Notes under the pieces: model-generated | Told to the model about the DNA's origin: nothing | Database searches by the model: none | Seen by the model: the letters and a program-made list of their open reading frames with translations, nothing else | Assembly: GCA_037974665.1 (NCBI GenBank) | Contig: CM075770.1 | Location: forward strand, 260,501 to 324,500 | From: Ehretia macrophylla | Taxonomy: Eukaryota; Streptophyta; Magnoliopsida; Boraginales; Ehretiaceae | Direction of reading: 5' to 3' | Length of the DNA: 64,000 nt | In this document: piece by piece, positions 23,776 through 35,516 of the stretch | Layout of the letters: every line of letters starts with the position of its first letter | How positions within the stretch are numbered: position 1 is the first letter of the stretch | Translations under genes and position numbers: made by a program

Positions 23776-24861
23776 CAAGCCTCATGAATTTATTAAACTT
23801 GAAAACAAGGTACAAGAGCTGGAGGGGGACCTGAACCTGACCTCAAGAAGGGGATGGGGGGCAAAGCCCAAAACCATCCCCTTAATGAAACTAAGAGAAG
23901 GGACAAACCCCCTTCTCATAACAAAACATCTAAAAACAAAAAAGCAAAGCCCACACCTAGCCCAAAGCTTCAAAAACTCAAAAGGCTGCAGCTTCGTCTC
24001 TGTAAACTCAAAAGCCGACGTGAAAGCCATCTCCATTCCAGCGAACCAAACAAAACAACAAGAAAAACAATCCATTCCGAAGAAAACCACAATGAAAAAG
24101 AGAGGGAAAAGCCACTAACCTACTCGGACGAGAACCACCACTCATTTTCGCTCCGCACAAGCTAGCTATCCTTCTCCTTTGCAAGATCAACACGCAGATA
24201 AGAAAAAGTAAAAGCAACAACATGAAAAGAGGCTCACCACCCCCCGAAAACTCGGCAGTCCCAGCCTATCAACACGGACAATCCCTCGAAGCAAACTGTG
24301 TTGCCGAAAATCATTCACAAATTGCAATCCCTCCGCCCTCAATCCTTGCCCTGCCAGATAATCAGCTGCCTGGTTCCCTTCTCTGAAAATATGACTCAAA
24401 GTAGCATGCAGCGTACCAATCAAAACACGAGCCCTCTCAAGATCATAAGCCAAAACCCAGGAACCACGCCCCTTCCCTTTAATCAAATTCATGACCACCT
24501 GAGCATCCATCTCAACCCAAACATTCTTCAAACCATACTGCAAACAAATAGAATGACCACGAAGGAGTGCAATCAACTTAGCCTGGATTGCAGGAATATC
24601 CCCATACCCTTCGAAAAAGGCCACGAGCATATTACCATGTGAGTCCCGAATAAGCCCTCCTCCACTTGCCCGATTCCCTTCACTACTACTATCCACATTC
24701 AGCTTAAACTTACCCTCCTGGGGTCTCAGCCAGACCACCATCCTAGGTAGAGGACTCTACTTGCTCTGAACCTGACAATGAAATAGATGAGCCAAGGTAG
24801 AATCCCCCTTCCACTGCCATGAATTTGTTGTGGCAACTTTCTCTTGTAGGGTTGATCCCTC
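23776..24861 (-). mobile_element. L1-type LINE copy 3 with 5' inversion
   Basis: The minus-strand copy runs from its 3' end at about 23776 (no poly(T); it reads directly into TTTAGGG repeats) to 24823, covering RNase H and the 3' UTR. From 24824 to 24861 the LINE sequence just upstream ('GAATTTGTTGTGGCAACTTT') appears on the plus strand, that is, inverted. Adjacent inverted 5' sequence is the standard mark of twin priming in L1 insertion. The right end joins truncated LTR F at a GAT shared by both. Confidence 0.85.
24187..24741 (-). pseudogene. LINE ORF2: RNase H domain, copy 3
   Basis: A minus-strand frame with 'FKLNVDSSSEGNRASGGG' (D kept, following G changed to S), 'IQAKLIALLRG' (the expected catalytic E is K here), 'VWVEMDAQVVMNLIKG' (D) and 'EGNQAADYLAGQG'. 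Loss of the glutamate predicts no activity even if expressed. The frame is open for 184 codons but has no upstream partner domains; it is a LINE relic. It overlaps the plus-strand shadow ORF at 24298-24642. Confidence 0.8.
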
Positions 24862-25801
24862 ACGGAACTGGGACTTCTATTATTCAAACTATTCTCAATC
24901 CAATTCCAAACCCCGGGCACGAAATTTAGGGAAAACAGACAGAGTCTCTCTAGTTTATAGGCCTAATCAAAAACCTGCAAGCAACAAGTATAATCACAAT
25001 ACAACACCCCAACTTCAATTGTCCAACTTTTCCCAGTCTCAAGGTTATCCGAGCCTTTGACAAAACATAACCATATAAGCATGCAATTAAAAGGCAATAA
25101 AATATATCTTTAGCTATTACATGCCAACTACTCTATCAAGCCACATAAGTTCTTAATTTAATTTACTATCCAACAAGCCGTATAAAATACATACAAGACT
25201 TCAAGGGGTTTCAAAACAAAACAAAAATACATTATGTCTCATCTTTACAAACAGCTTCCAACTATAGCAAGATAAGCAACCAACAACACGACACACAAGG
25301 TAGTTGTTCTAACTGCACCTAAAACATGTTAAAACGAGGAATGAGTAACCAAAGTTACTCAGTGAGGGAGGTGATGCAGTAAACCAGGGTATGTTTTTGT
25401 GAGATACAACAAGATAAAAACATTAATAACACAATAAATAAGTTAAGTAGACAAGTATTTAACCACGTATAAAAATGATACGGTTCCACATTTGTCTTCG
25501 ATCACGAGCCAATATTTTCAAGCAAGTGCCGATAAACCCTTACTCCTTCAAATATGGGGTACTCCGGATGTACCCCGATCCTACGACCCTTTTGTCCTGA
25601 GATAGGTCCATATGCCCAGCAGGTGAACCACGCCTTTGGGGCAGTGGAGTATACTCAGCGAGAAAGGGAATAGGTACCATGATAGTCGAGGGAGCACGGC
25701 AAGCCCGACGTCGCTCGTGTTTCTCGATGCTACCATATTCGAAAAGGTTGCCCAACCCCGAGTCAAGATCACGTGAGCCAAGTATATCAAATACCACGTA
25801 A

Positions 25802-25827
25802 GACAAACGACAAAGTAGGCCGCCCTC
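25802..25827 (-). promoter_or_regulatory. Conserved LTR stem-loop (copy in LTR F, outer stem decayed)
   Basis: On the minus strand GAGGG-CGGC, loop CTACTTT, GTCG, but the outer partner reads TTTGTC instead of TCCCTC, so only the inner stem still pairs. Confidence 0.45.
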
Positions 25828-25909
25828 GCAGTTAATCACAAATAACACGAAAAGACATAAGATAACAAGTAAATAATGCATATAAACTTTATCAATTACT
25901 AATGAATAC

Positions 25910-27974
25910 TGTAATACCCGAGCCCGGAATGTGGAATTTTCTTGGTTATTATTTTGGAAATTATATTTTCTTAAATTCTTTGAAATCAAATTGTTACTTC
26001 TTTATTGTCGCAAAGTGCATTGCATATCGAGAGCGATAGTTAGAGAGCGGTTTCTAGTCCTCAACAAATAGTGAAAACTAGTGTTTGGTGTCTTAAATTT
26101 TATATTTTAATTGTTGTTAGCTGAAATAAATATTTCATTAGATATTATAGCTTTAAAATGCATGAAAATAGGTTAAATTGACCAATTTTAAGTTAGTTGA
26201 CCAAGGCTTTGACTAGTTGACCAAGCTTGTCACCTTATAAGCTTAAAACAATGCAAAAAAAAAAAAAACAAAAGCTGAAATCAAACCTTGAGCTGGCCGA
26301 AACTTGAAGAAGAAAAAAAAAACATTTCAAATCTTCAAAACTTCAAATCTTCGCGTGAGCTCGTGCGGGGTTGTTACCGAGGCATCCAGCGTGGGTTTTC
26401 TAGCGACTAGGAGTGTCCAAGGTGAGGGAAGCACGTTATTTGCGCATTTTAATGTTATATGTCTCAACTTTATGATTTTTGAATTTTATCCGTAGTTTGT
26501 TGTTTTGATCATTTTAACGCTTAAAGAATGTTCCTTGCCAATTGTAGAACATGTATTTATAGCTTTTTAACATTTTCTGCGGTTGAATGTTGAGATTGTA
26601 ATTTAAAATGTCAATTGAATAGTAAAACATGAATAGTAAACCCTCGAAACGTAGAAGTTGCGTTGTTATGCTTTCTGTTGATGTGAAAAGATGCTAGATA
26701 TGCTAGAATGCCTAAATGCATGATTTGTTTGGTTGGGTGTTTGGTTAGTATAGTTGTAGTTCAAATGAGCAAAGGGAAAAATCGGGGCTTTGCATGAATT
26801 CTAGGGTAAAGTAGGGTTTCAGGGTCTTTAGACGTGCCTTATGGTAACCTAGGAGGATTGGTGAAGTCAGTTTCCAAAACTCGTGGCTCATTTGAAAGTA
26901 GTAGCATTTGGTAAGTTGGGGTCGTTTTGTGCTTTTTGTTGGTTTTCGTAGAATTTTGCTTGTAGAATGCTTGTTAATGCTTGTTGATGCCTATTATGCT
27001 TGTTAGAGTTGATTTTGATTGAAATGTTTATCAATTGTTGCTATTGCATGTGAGAGTAACCTATTTTGTTATTCTCCGACGTGTGGCTCTATTGCTTGAT
27101 TGCTCGATTGTTGCATTGTATATTGTATTGCATTCATAGAGTCAGGGCGGTGTGATGGGCCTCTCTGGGTAGCCTCGGGTTGCCAGTGTTGGTTGCCCTA
27201 GCTCCGTGTCCTATTCCCTTTCTCGCTTGGGTTGCCTCCCAAGGAGATTTGGGTAGTAGAATTGATGGATACTTCCGGGGTATTCCAAACTGAAGTTATA
27301 AGGTGGTTTGGGTCGGCGCGTCGTCATCGAATTCGTGATTGAAAGTTGCTCGTGGAAAGTGAATTGTATCATTTGAATGAGTGTTTATAGTTTTAATGCT
27401 TGTTTTGTTTTATTGTTGGCTTTGTTTGTATCTCGATATGATAATTGAATGAATTGCTTGGCTATTTGCATTGCATTCTCCTCTCATCTCCGTCCTTGAG
27501 ACCAATAGCCCTCGCTGAGCAATAGTTTTTGCTCATTCCTTTCTATACTATATTTTACAGGAGTAGTTGAAGTTGATCCTCTTGAGGTAATTAAGGAGGA
27601 GGAGCAAGTGGAGGTGTTTCCTTGATAGCACTTCTTTGCTTAGCTGGTGGTTGGTTGCCAGACTTTTGTGCGAGCTAAAGATTGTAAAGTTGTAAAGTTA
27701 TACTCTTATGACTAGTAAAGAATTGCATACTAATGGTTTAACTGTTTAGTGGCATGAATACTTGTGTAGTATGCATGATATTTTGGGTTGCAAAGGTGTT
27801 AATGAGAAGATGTATATTTTCTAAAAGAGAGTTGTCTTGATTCAAATGTTTATTATGGATTTCGCAAGTATTATGTTGATTGTAGGGTTTCGGATCGTCC
27901 ACGGTACAGAGGAGACTCCGTCCATGTGTCGGGTCCGGGCTTGGCCTTTTGCGGGGTCGGGTCGGGGCTTGACA
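25910..27974 (+). mobile_element. Solo LTR 'G', a third gypsy-like LTR family
   Basis: A 2,065-bp block that starts TGTAATACCCGAGCCCGG and ends GTCGGGGCTTGACA, with a perfect 5-bp duplication AATAC (25905-25909 and 27975-27979). It lies inside LTR F, whose sequence resumes at 27980. It keeps the same core order as the other LTRs ('CTATTCCCTTTCTCGCTTGGG', 'GATACTTCCGGGGTATTCC') but is clearly diverged. No internal domains, hence a solo LTR. ORFs inside are incidental. Confidence 0.88.
27052..27076 (+). promoter_or_regulatory. Conserved LTR stem-loop (copy in LTR G)
   Basis: GAGAG-TAAC, loop CTATTTT, then GTTA-TTCTC: nine continuous pairs without a bulge. The paired bases differ from families A and B on both sides of the stem, which is the strongest covariation case here. 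Confidence 0.6.
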
Positions 27975-28575
27975 AATACAATCTAGAAACAATAAATTAA
28001 GTTAAGATGCATAGAAGAGATGAAGACTCCCTCACCTTGGGTCTGGCTAAATACGCAAGAAGACAGCTCTGATTTACTCCAAACTTCCTCAAATTAGCTC
28101 GAATATATAATCCTAACGTGTTCATATAAGTTTAGCACTTTAGCAATTAACTATATCAATTTCAACTTAACTCAATTCACAACAATAGAAGTTATATGTA
28201 ATCACCTTTATATCATATTGCCACACAGCCCAAGAAATCACACAAATGACTCTAAAGCATTTCTTTAGTCTTGCAAGGGCATTAGCTACGTTATCATCTA
28301 ACAAGTTAAACTCCCTAACTAACTTAACTTCGTTTATGCCACAAGGAATATCAAGTTAAACATCCAATCAACACAACCACTTTAACACTTAAACATAATT
28401 CAACTATAATATGCTCTAAGAATCATTATCATGCTTTTTAACCCAAATACAACATATATAGTTCAATTAAAAATCAAATATAGCAATTAAGAAGTCCAAA
28501 TAATTAACCAAGCAACAAGTTAAACCAAATCATATAAATTCTAACAAAACTCTTTTCCAATTGCTTACAAATTGG

Positions 28576-28639
28576 GTTCTAAACTTTACATACGATATGG
28601 AACTTAGGTTCTAAACTTCACATACGATATGGAACTTTA
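28576..28639. repeat. 32-bp tandem duplication in LTR F
   Basis: 'GTTCTAAACTTTACATACGA' begins at 28576 and recurs at 28608 with one change in that stretch. It includes 'TATGGAACTT' in both copies. Confidence 0.7.
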
Positions 28640-30077
28640 AATCTAACTTTACTAATCCCATTTAGCCAGATTATGATACACCTAAATACCCTGAACCACA
28701 TTTCCAAGCATGATTACACAAAATACCAAAAAGCTCCTTAAGTAATTTGAACTACAGTTACCTAATTCGATTAACCAAGCCACGCCATAAATACATTTTA
28801 GAGGCTTCCTAACGCATCTAAGATTATATAGCTATTCAAACATGACAAATTCAAACCTTCGTTCCAAAGTCTCCTTTTACAACTAGGCAATTCTACTTCC
28901 ATACGAAATTCAAAACTCCAATTATATAAACCAACCATACTACATCCCTAAGGATACCAAAGTACACCTAACTGGGCCTTGAAATCCTTCTTTGGAGACA
29001 AAAGCTCGGGAAGGCTCCGAGTGGATTTTAACTACACCTACCCTATCTGAACCTCAATGAAAGCAATGAAACACCAAAAGTGCATCCATACCCCAAGGAT
29101 ACCCAAACCAAAGTCCAAACGTGCCCGGATTGCATTTCGGGAAAAATCCCCTTTTTAAAGATTACCAAATTTGCATTTTATCACATTTTAGAGCAATTCA
29201 AACCCACATGAGCCTATGACTAGTTCCACTAATGTCTAAAGCACCTAATTGAAGCCTCAAATCAATCCAATTTACAAGTTTTCTCAAAACGCTAATTCCA
29301 AGCACTATTCATCATCTTCTTCATTCAATCTCAACATTCAACCATGAAATCCTCTGTCAAGCTATAAAAGTGAACTCTATAGGCTTTAATAAACACATAA
29401 TAAGCATTCACAACAAGTATTATAGTTATAATTGACAAATCAAGAATTTTCAACATATGAGCATAAACTTTAAAAACAAAAAGATGCAACTCCCTCATAA
29501 TTTTGTTAATGCAAGCAAGTTGTAGATGTCCTAGGGCCTCCAAAAACTCCTCAAGACCGAGCTAGAAGTCCAAGTTTGCATGAATTGATGAAGAAATCTC
29601 CTTATTTTCTCTCCTATAGGGCATCGGGTTTGGGGGAGGGACTTTTTTGTCATTTCTTGATTTGTTTTTATGAGCATTATGCTTGTAGGTGTTTATAATA
29701 TGTATATGATATATTTATGTTATGATATATTGGTCAATTGCTACTAATAACTTGGTCAAACTAAGCTAAAACTCAAATTATTTGCTAACTAATTCAAAAC
29801 TAATGTTTTACATACGTAACACTATTCAAACGAAGCAAAAACTATTTTTCAAATGCATACTCCCGAGCTCGAAAGTCCAAAATGACAAGTTTTCAATTCC
29901 TATTATGTGTCATGTGACTTAGAAAAAATATTAAATCGAACATTTAAAACATTCGAATTTCTTATGAATAATGCTCAATAGTAAATCAATTAAACAAGCA
30001 GAGTAATGCACATAAGATGCTCAAGTAATTTATGTAACAATTATTTAGATGATGTGATAAAATTCTCGGGCGTCACA

Positions 30078-31797
30078 CGACCTCTACTTATCAATGAATG
30101 AAACATATAGACTTGTCCGATAGAAGCCCTTTTCCCAAGGACTTTCTACTTAACTTGATCGTCCTACCAATCGAATATACCTATCTCTTTTCATGTCGGA
30201 CGTGACACTAGAATGTTATCCTAAAACACTATTTTCACCAATAGTGTTGGTTAATGTTCTATCTATTGTTTTACCCTTACATTCTAGTCTAACACTATCA
30301 AAGTTAACAGTTTTTTAACAGCAGAGACTAATTTAAATGAGTTTGTAAAACAATGAGGACTAATATGAATAATTTGGAGCAATGGGGATTAAGTTAAAAA
30401 AATGTACCAACATTGAGAACCATTTGCGCAATTCAACTCTTTGACGACTAATAGTAAAAAAATTTCTCTTTAAAAAAAGTTTCATTTATAACGCATATAT
30501 ACTTATTGGGAAATCTAAATAATATTTAAATCTTATTTTCGTTTATAGCTCCTTTTCACAGAGGTTGGAGAAGACTAATTGTTTCCTTTACAAACCTGAT
30601 AAAGGAAATTTGAGATGGGAAGAACATTTTTCCCTTATTAAAGCCACCTAAAGTAACCAAGATAGTGTAGAAACATAAATATCCAAACAGGATTAAAATT
30701 ATAGAAAATTATAGGATTCAAAACAAACTAATCTATCTATCTTTCAATAATACAATGGCTAGATTATTCTAGAGGTGTAATCCTTGTCGTCCAAATAAAT
30801 TAATATCCATTGTTGGATACACCTCCTCAAGCCTATAAATAAATAAATAAACAATTGAACAACAAGAAAAAGCCGCAGAAAAAGTCACAGAAGAGAATTT
30901 TACATGATTACTAAGCAATGAAGTTTACTCATCCAAATATAACAGAAAATCGAGAATGAAGCCTACAAATCAACAGTTTACTCATCCAAATATAACAGAA
31001 AATCAAGAATGAAGCCTACAAATCAACAGTTTACTCATCCAAATATAACATTGCCAAATTTACACTTTCAATACCATGTATCTCCAGGCTTGAGAAAATG
31101 CAAATAGCTAGCATAAGTCCTGAGTCACAACTCAACAACAGTAGCAACTATATTAAAAATGAGCCCTCTGTACCAATGTGAACAAAACCAAGTACGCATC
31201 GACTTCCATGCTTCTGTTCATGTGCACTTACATACACAGTTAGCTTATAAAATAACCCCAACAAGGCCATGCTTCCGTTCCCGTGTCTGAGGTAGTCACA
31301 TTCATGATACTCAGAAAATCAGATCATCCAATAGGTGACAATAGAAAACAAATGTCCAAATTAGAACACAATATGTACCACAGTTACAAATCATAAGTCT
31401 AGAAAAACACAATGCACTTATAGATCAGCAGTTAAATTACTCAGTTGAAGATTACGTATTTGAATAGAAAGATTACGAAGAATGGGTTCCACAACATTAT
31501 TAGGCTATGACTCAATAACCTACAGTAGAAGGGTATCAAAATGATATAAACATGATATAAACCCTTTACAATCTTACCTACAATTTTGGTCACGCAATAA
31601 AAACGTCTCTACAACTATTTGCGATCCCATGATATACAGGTAAAACTATTCTATTGTGAAAATAAGACCCGAATGCACAAAATCTTTCACGTATAGGAAC
31701 TCAGGGGAAGGGAAAAGGGAGAGCGAAATGGGTAAGTTAGTTCAAGATTGAGAATAAAAGCAAAGGGTGAGATAAAAAATGGTACCTGAATATCTTT
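30078..31797. other. Low-copy intergenic DNA, no gene recognised
   Basis: AT-rich sequence right of LTR F with no coding motif that I recognise on either strand. It contains a 53-bp tandem repeat (30923-31053) and, in its last part, the likely 3' UTR of the candidate gene at 31798-32567. The stretch at about 30330-30430 ('CAATGGGGATTAAGTT') has the look of transposon terminal sequence but no partner was found. Confidence 0.4.
30923..31053. repeat. 53-bp tandem repeat, about 2.4 copies
   Basis: 'GTTTACTCATCCAAATATAA' begins at 30923, 30976 and 31029, an exact 53-bp period. The first two units differ at one base (CGAGAATGAAG versus CAAGAATGAAG). Confidence 0.9.
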
Positions 31798-32567
31798 TCA
31801 CTGCTTTATGGACATAGTGGCTAAAGAAGATTCTGGGCTAATAATATCCTATTCATCATAATGCAAACATAAAGAATAAAGAACAAGGATTTGAACTTGA
31901 TAGCTTGATCCACATAAAGGTCTTGGAATGAAGAAGAATATTACCATTTAGATGTAAGACAGGTGCAATCTCATCATTATGTATCTCCTTTCGCTTCTTC
32001 TTTTTTGTTTCCCCTGGACACACCAAACCAGATCAAAACCCAATTAATTCAGTAATAGCCAATTAATTATGACTGGTCAATTTTAGTATTGGATCATATG
32101 AATGAACTTGTCCATACAATGCAAGCATGTGCAATAGTATAATAGCTTTTTCTTGTATTTCATCCACATCTTGGACCTGCCATCAGTTGGAAGAATAATT
32201 AATATATATCACTCAACAAACTTCAGAAAGAAATTATGAGCACAATCAGTTATGGGTACCTCAGATCCCCTATTTGAAAAGAGTTCCAGGGACTAACGCC
32301 TTGCTGGTACTCACTCTAACATTACAAAATAAGGCGTGAACACCAAAAGAGAAGAAACACAATAACATACAAAACACAAAGACAGGGAAAGAGGGAGAAA
32401 GGGCTAGAGACAACAAAACCCAAACAAATTATGTGAAAAAATTATTAACATATAAACTTTGATATTTTAAATCAAAAAATAAAGGTTAAGGTTTTAAATC
32501 GAAAAATCATAAAATTAAAAAAATTAAAAATAAATAAATATTACCTTAAAACGAGGTGCTTACACAT
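31798..32567 (-). CDS. Candidate small spliced host gene, product unknown
   Basis: On the minus strand five short exon-like blocks have GT..AG borders: 32567-32545, 32315-32260, 32176-32074, 32013-31945 and 31832-31798. The third reads 'VQDVDEIQEKAIILLHMLAL' and continues 'YGQVHSYDPILKLT'. It joins in phase to 'ETKKKKRKEIHNDEIAPVLH' in the fourth, which joins in phase to 'ESSLATMSIKQ' and a TGA at 31800-31798. A CT/GT microsatellite at 32590-32660 lies just upstream of the first ATG, as in many plant 5' UTRs. The weak point is the N-terminus: the ATG at 32567 opens a frame that stops in the second block after about 22 codons, so it may be an upstream ORF, a wrong splice choice or a decayed start. 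Translation could begin at the Met in exon three. I do not recognise the protein. Introns of 60-230 nt are short but plausible. Confidence 0.42.
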
Positions 32568-32589
32568 GCAAATTTTAAGGGGTATACAG

Positions 32590-32760
32590 ATTTAAGAGAG
32601 AGAGATAGGGGGAGAGTGTGTATATGTGTGTGATATACATGTATATATGTGTGTGTATATAGAAAAACCCTACTTGTCCTCTACTTCTATTTACTGTCAA
32701 AAAGTTCGAAAAAAAATGGTAAAATCAACAGATTTAAGAGTGTGTGTCTGTGTGTGACAT
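32590..32760. repeat. GA- and GT/TA-rich microsatellites
   Basis: Runs of GAGAGA, GTGTGT and TATATG between 32590 and 32660, and GTGTGTCTGTGTGT at about 32740. They lie just upstream, on the minus strand, of the candidate gene. Confidence 0.8.
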
Positions 32761-33005
32761 ATAGATAAAGAAAAATTGAAGTTACAAAGGATAGATTTAA
32801 TAAAAAGTACATGTTAGTTCGAGAAAGTTGTACCTAAAAAAAATATAGGATAATTTATTGAAATGGTCCTATATCTTTGTCATTTTTGACATTTAAGTCT
32901 CACATCTTTCATTTTAGACAAAATAGTCTTTCATCTTTCTTTTTTGTGACATTTGTTAGTCCTGAGTGCAAAATCTATTAAAAAAACGTTAGCCAGCATG
33001 TGCCA

Positions 33006-35470
33006 TGTAACGCCCCGAACCCAACCCCACGCTAAAGGTCAAGCTCAGACCCGTCACTCGAACAGAGTCTTCTCTGTACCAAGGAGTAAACTATTACCTG
33101 CGAATAGTCACATATGACATTTGAACTATAAACAACAACTTATACAACCTGTCTTCTAATATCTCCAAAGCCAAGTTAAATTCACAAGGCCATCCGAACC
33201 TTGGAGCAACAACAATATTCTTAAGCACACAAGCATGTGAGGTAAGCTGGTTTTAACCAAAAGTAGTTAGATAGAATTATAATTTTAAGTTCTATATGTA
33301 GGATAATGAACACTCCAAGCATGCAATAGAAGACGAAATCTAGAATTCATTATTACAATCCAACATCTTTCGCTAACATACAAGACTACAACTACAAAAC
33401 ATATACACAAGACCCCAAGGTCTCAAAATACAATATTTAACATGAACTCCACGTAAACTGCACATAAGATCTACCTTAGCACACAAAGTCACAGATTCTG
33501 ATATGCGTGAACTTCTTCTTCTTCTTCTACTTCTAATAGTTGGGGATTCACCTCAGCTTCTCCTAAAACATATTAAATGTGGAGTGAGCAACAATGTTGC
33601 CCAGCTAGGGAGGTAATGCAACATACCAGGCGTGCAATATGATATGCAAACACAAGAACATATATATACAACATAAACCAGCAAGATAGAAAGCCAAGTA
33701 ATTAACCACTTTAAAAAGGATACGGTTCCACTTCAAGTCTTCAATCACGAGCCACGAACCACGAATTTCACGAACATGCCGGCAAACCCCAAACACCAAC
33801 AATTGGGATACTCCGGATGTATCCCGATCCTACGACCCTTTCTCCCGAGGTAGGTCCATGCCCATCAGGTGAACCACACCTCTGGGGTGGTGGCGTATGC
33901 CTCAACAAGAAGGGAATAGGCACTATGGTAGTCGAGGGAGCACGGCAAGCCCGATACCGCCCGTGTTTCTTGACGCTACCATGTCCGGAAAGGTTGCGCA
34001 ACCCCGAGACAAGTCACAAGCAATCAAAATATCACATAACACATAAGAGGGTCGACAAAGTAGGCCACCCTCACATATAAGCACGATATAAGTTCACACA
34101 AGCACGAATTTAGCATTAAGATCCCAAAAGAAGCAATCCACATAAATATTTCCCACAAGCTACTCAAATAGCTTGGTTATATCTTAGATATTCAATACAA
34201 GACAAGACAATTCCACAACAAGTTCCAAATGCAACTAAAACGGCTAAAAACTACTTTTCCCCTTTCTTTAACCAAGTTTTCTTTCTCCTATGCGTGTTTC
34301 AAGGTTTCCAAATTATATCATAATCTTTCTATATTCTTAATTAAGCCCAAAGACACCTATTAGAATCATAAAAAACTCATTTTAGAAGCAAAAATTCGGG
34401 AAGGCCCCCGAACGGGTTTGAGCTACAACTATACTAACCGAACCCCATTTTCGCGAAACGAAAGCACCAAATGTGCTTCCTTAGCTCAAGGATACCCGAA
34501 TCAAAGCCCAAACTTGCCCAGATTGCTCGACGAGAAAAGTCCCCTTTTTTAAAGTCGACTAATTACACAATTTAGCTTGGTTTTGGTTGATTTAACCTCA
34601 CGTGGCTTTTCAACTAACTTCACTAGGGCCTAGAGCATCTAATAGAAGTCTCAATTCAAGCTAATTAGCAATTTTTATTCAAACCCTAAAAACGTGCACT
34701 ATTCATCACCTCTTTTGTTCAATCTCAACTTTCAACCATAAACATTGATAATAAGCTTCAAAAGTTAACTCTATAGCATCTATTAAGCATATAATAAGCA
34801 TGTATAACAAGTTTTAGAGCTATAATCAACAAATATAAGAAATTCAACAAGATGCATATGCTTTAACTTCAAAAAAAATTGAACTCCCTCACATTCAAGA
34901 GACTAGGAGGCTTGTTGGAGACCCTAGGATGCTCAACCAAACTCCAAAACCAAATCTAGGTGGCCAAGATGCAAGATTGAAGAAGCAAAATTTTCTATTT
35001 TCTTCCTTGAGTGGGTCGGCCAAAGGTAGGACACAAAGGTAATTTTTTTTCTTTTGTTTTGATGATCAAATGCTTGTGTATTATGTTATGTTATGAATAT
35101 AGTTAATATAAGTCAAGTTTACTAAGTCAAAACTCTTAAAAGATTGGTAAAAAGAGCTTAACTCTAATCAAATGCTAAAAATTTCAAAAATAAAGTTGTT
35201 ACGTACGTAACACTATTCAAATGACATGAAAACTATTTTCCAAACGCATGCTCCCAAACTCGAAAGTCCAGAATAACTAGGTCTCGATTCCTCCTAGATG
35301 TCCTATGATCTATGAAAAATATGAAATCTAACTTTCAAGGCGGTCGAAAATATTATGAATAGTGACCTCTAATAAAAGCAATTAAGCAAGAAAGATGATG
35401 CACGTAGAAATGCGCAAATAGATATGCAACCGTTATAAAAAGATTTATGGTAGAATTCTCGAGCGTTACA
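33006..35470 (-). repeat. 3' LTR of the gypsy element
   Basis: 2,465 bp, from TGTAACGCCC to GAGCGTTACA on the plus strand, very similar to 40494-43008 throughout (the LTR pair differs by scattered substitutions and small indels). It contains the shared LTR core at 33720-34072, including the conserved hairpin. Solo LTR B and fragments E and F are relatives. Confidence 0.92.
34047..34072 (-). promoter_or_regulatory. Conserved LTR stem-loop (gypsy 3' LTR)
   Basis: On the minus strand GAGGG-TGGC, loop CTACTTT, GTCG-A-CCCTC. The 5' LTR copy at 41585-41610 has CGGC instead of TGGC, so the C-G pair there is a U-G wobble here. Confidence 0.55.
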
Positions 35471-35488
35471 CCCTCTCCCCCTTAAACT
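35471..35488 (-). other. Polypurine tract of the gypsy element
   Basis: Reverse complement 'AGTTTAAGGGGGAGAGGG' immediately before the 3' LTR. It would prime plus-strand DNA synthesis. Confidence 0.8.
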
Positions 35489-35516
35489 AATTGCGTCCTC
35501 ACAGTTCTTACATGAT

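Larger units (their letters stand above)
24862..30077 (-). mobile_element. LTR fragment 'F' (gypsy family), interrupted by solo LTR G
   Basis: Minus-strand LTR. Its own start is intact at the right end (reverse complement TGTGACGCCCGAGAATTTT at 30077). Its own end is truncated after GATCCCTCACG at 24862, where LINE copy 3 begins. Net length without G is about 3.15 kb. Sequence on both sides of G (about 25860-25909 and 27980-28040) is contiguous with LTR E at 21240-21310, which proves the split. A 32-bp tandem duplication lies at 28576-28639. None of the ORFs in it is a gene. Confidence 0.8.

Noticed and set aside
24298..24642. 114-codon plus-strand ORF over LINE copy 3
   Set aside because: Antisense shadow of the RNase H frame at 24187-24741.
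30923..31053. CRISPR-like array
   Set aside because: It is a plain 53-bp tandem repeat without unique spacers, in plant DNA.
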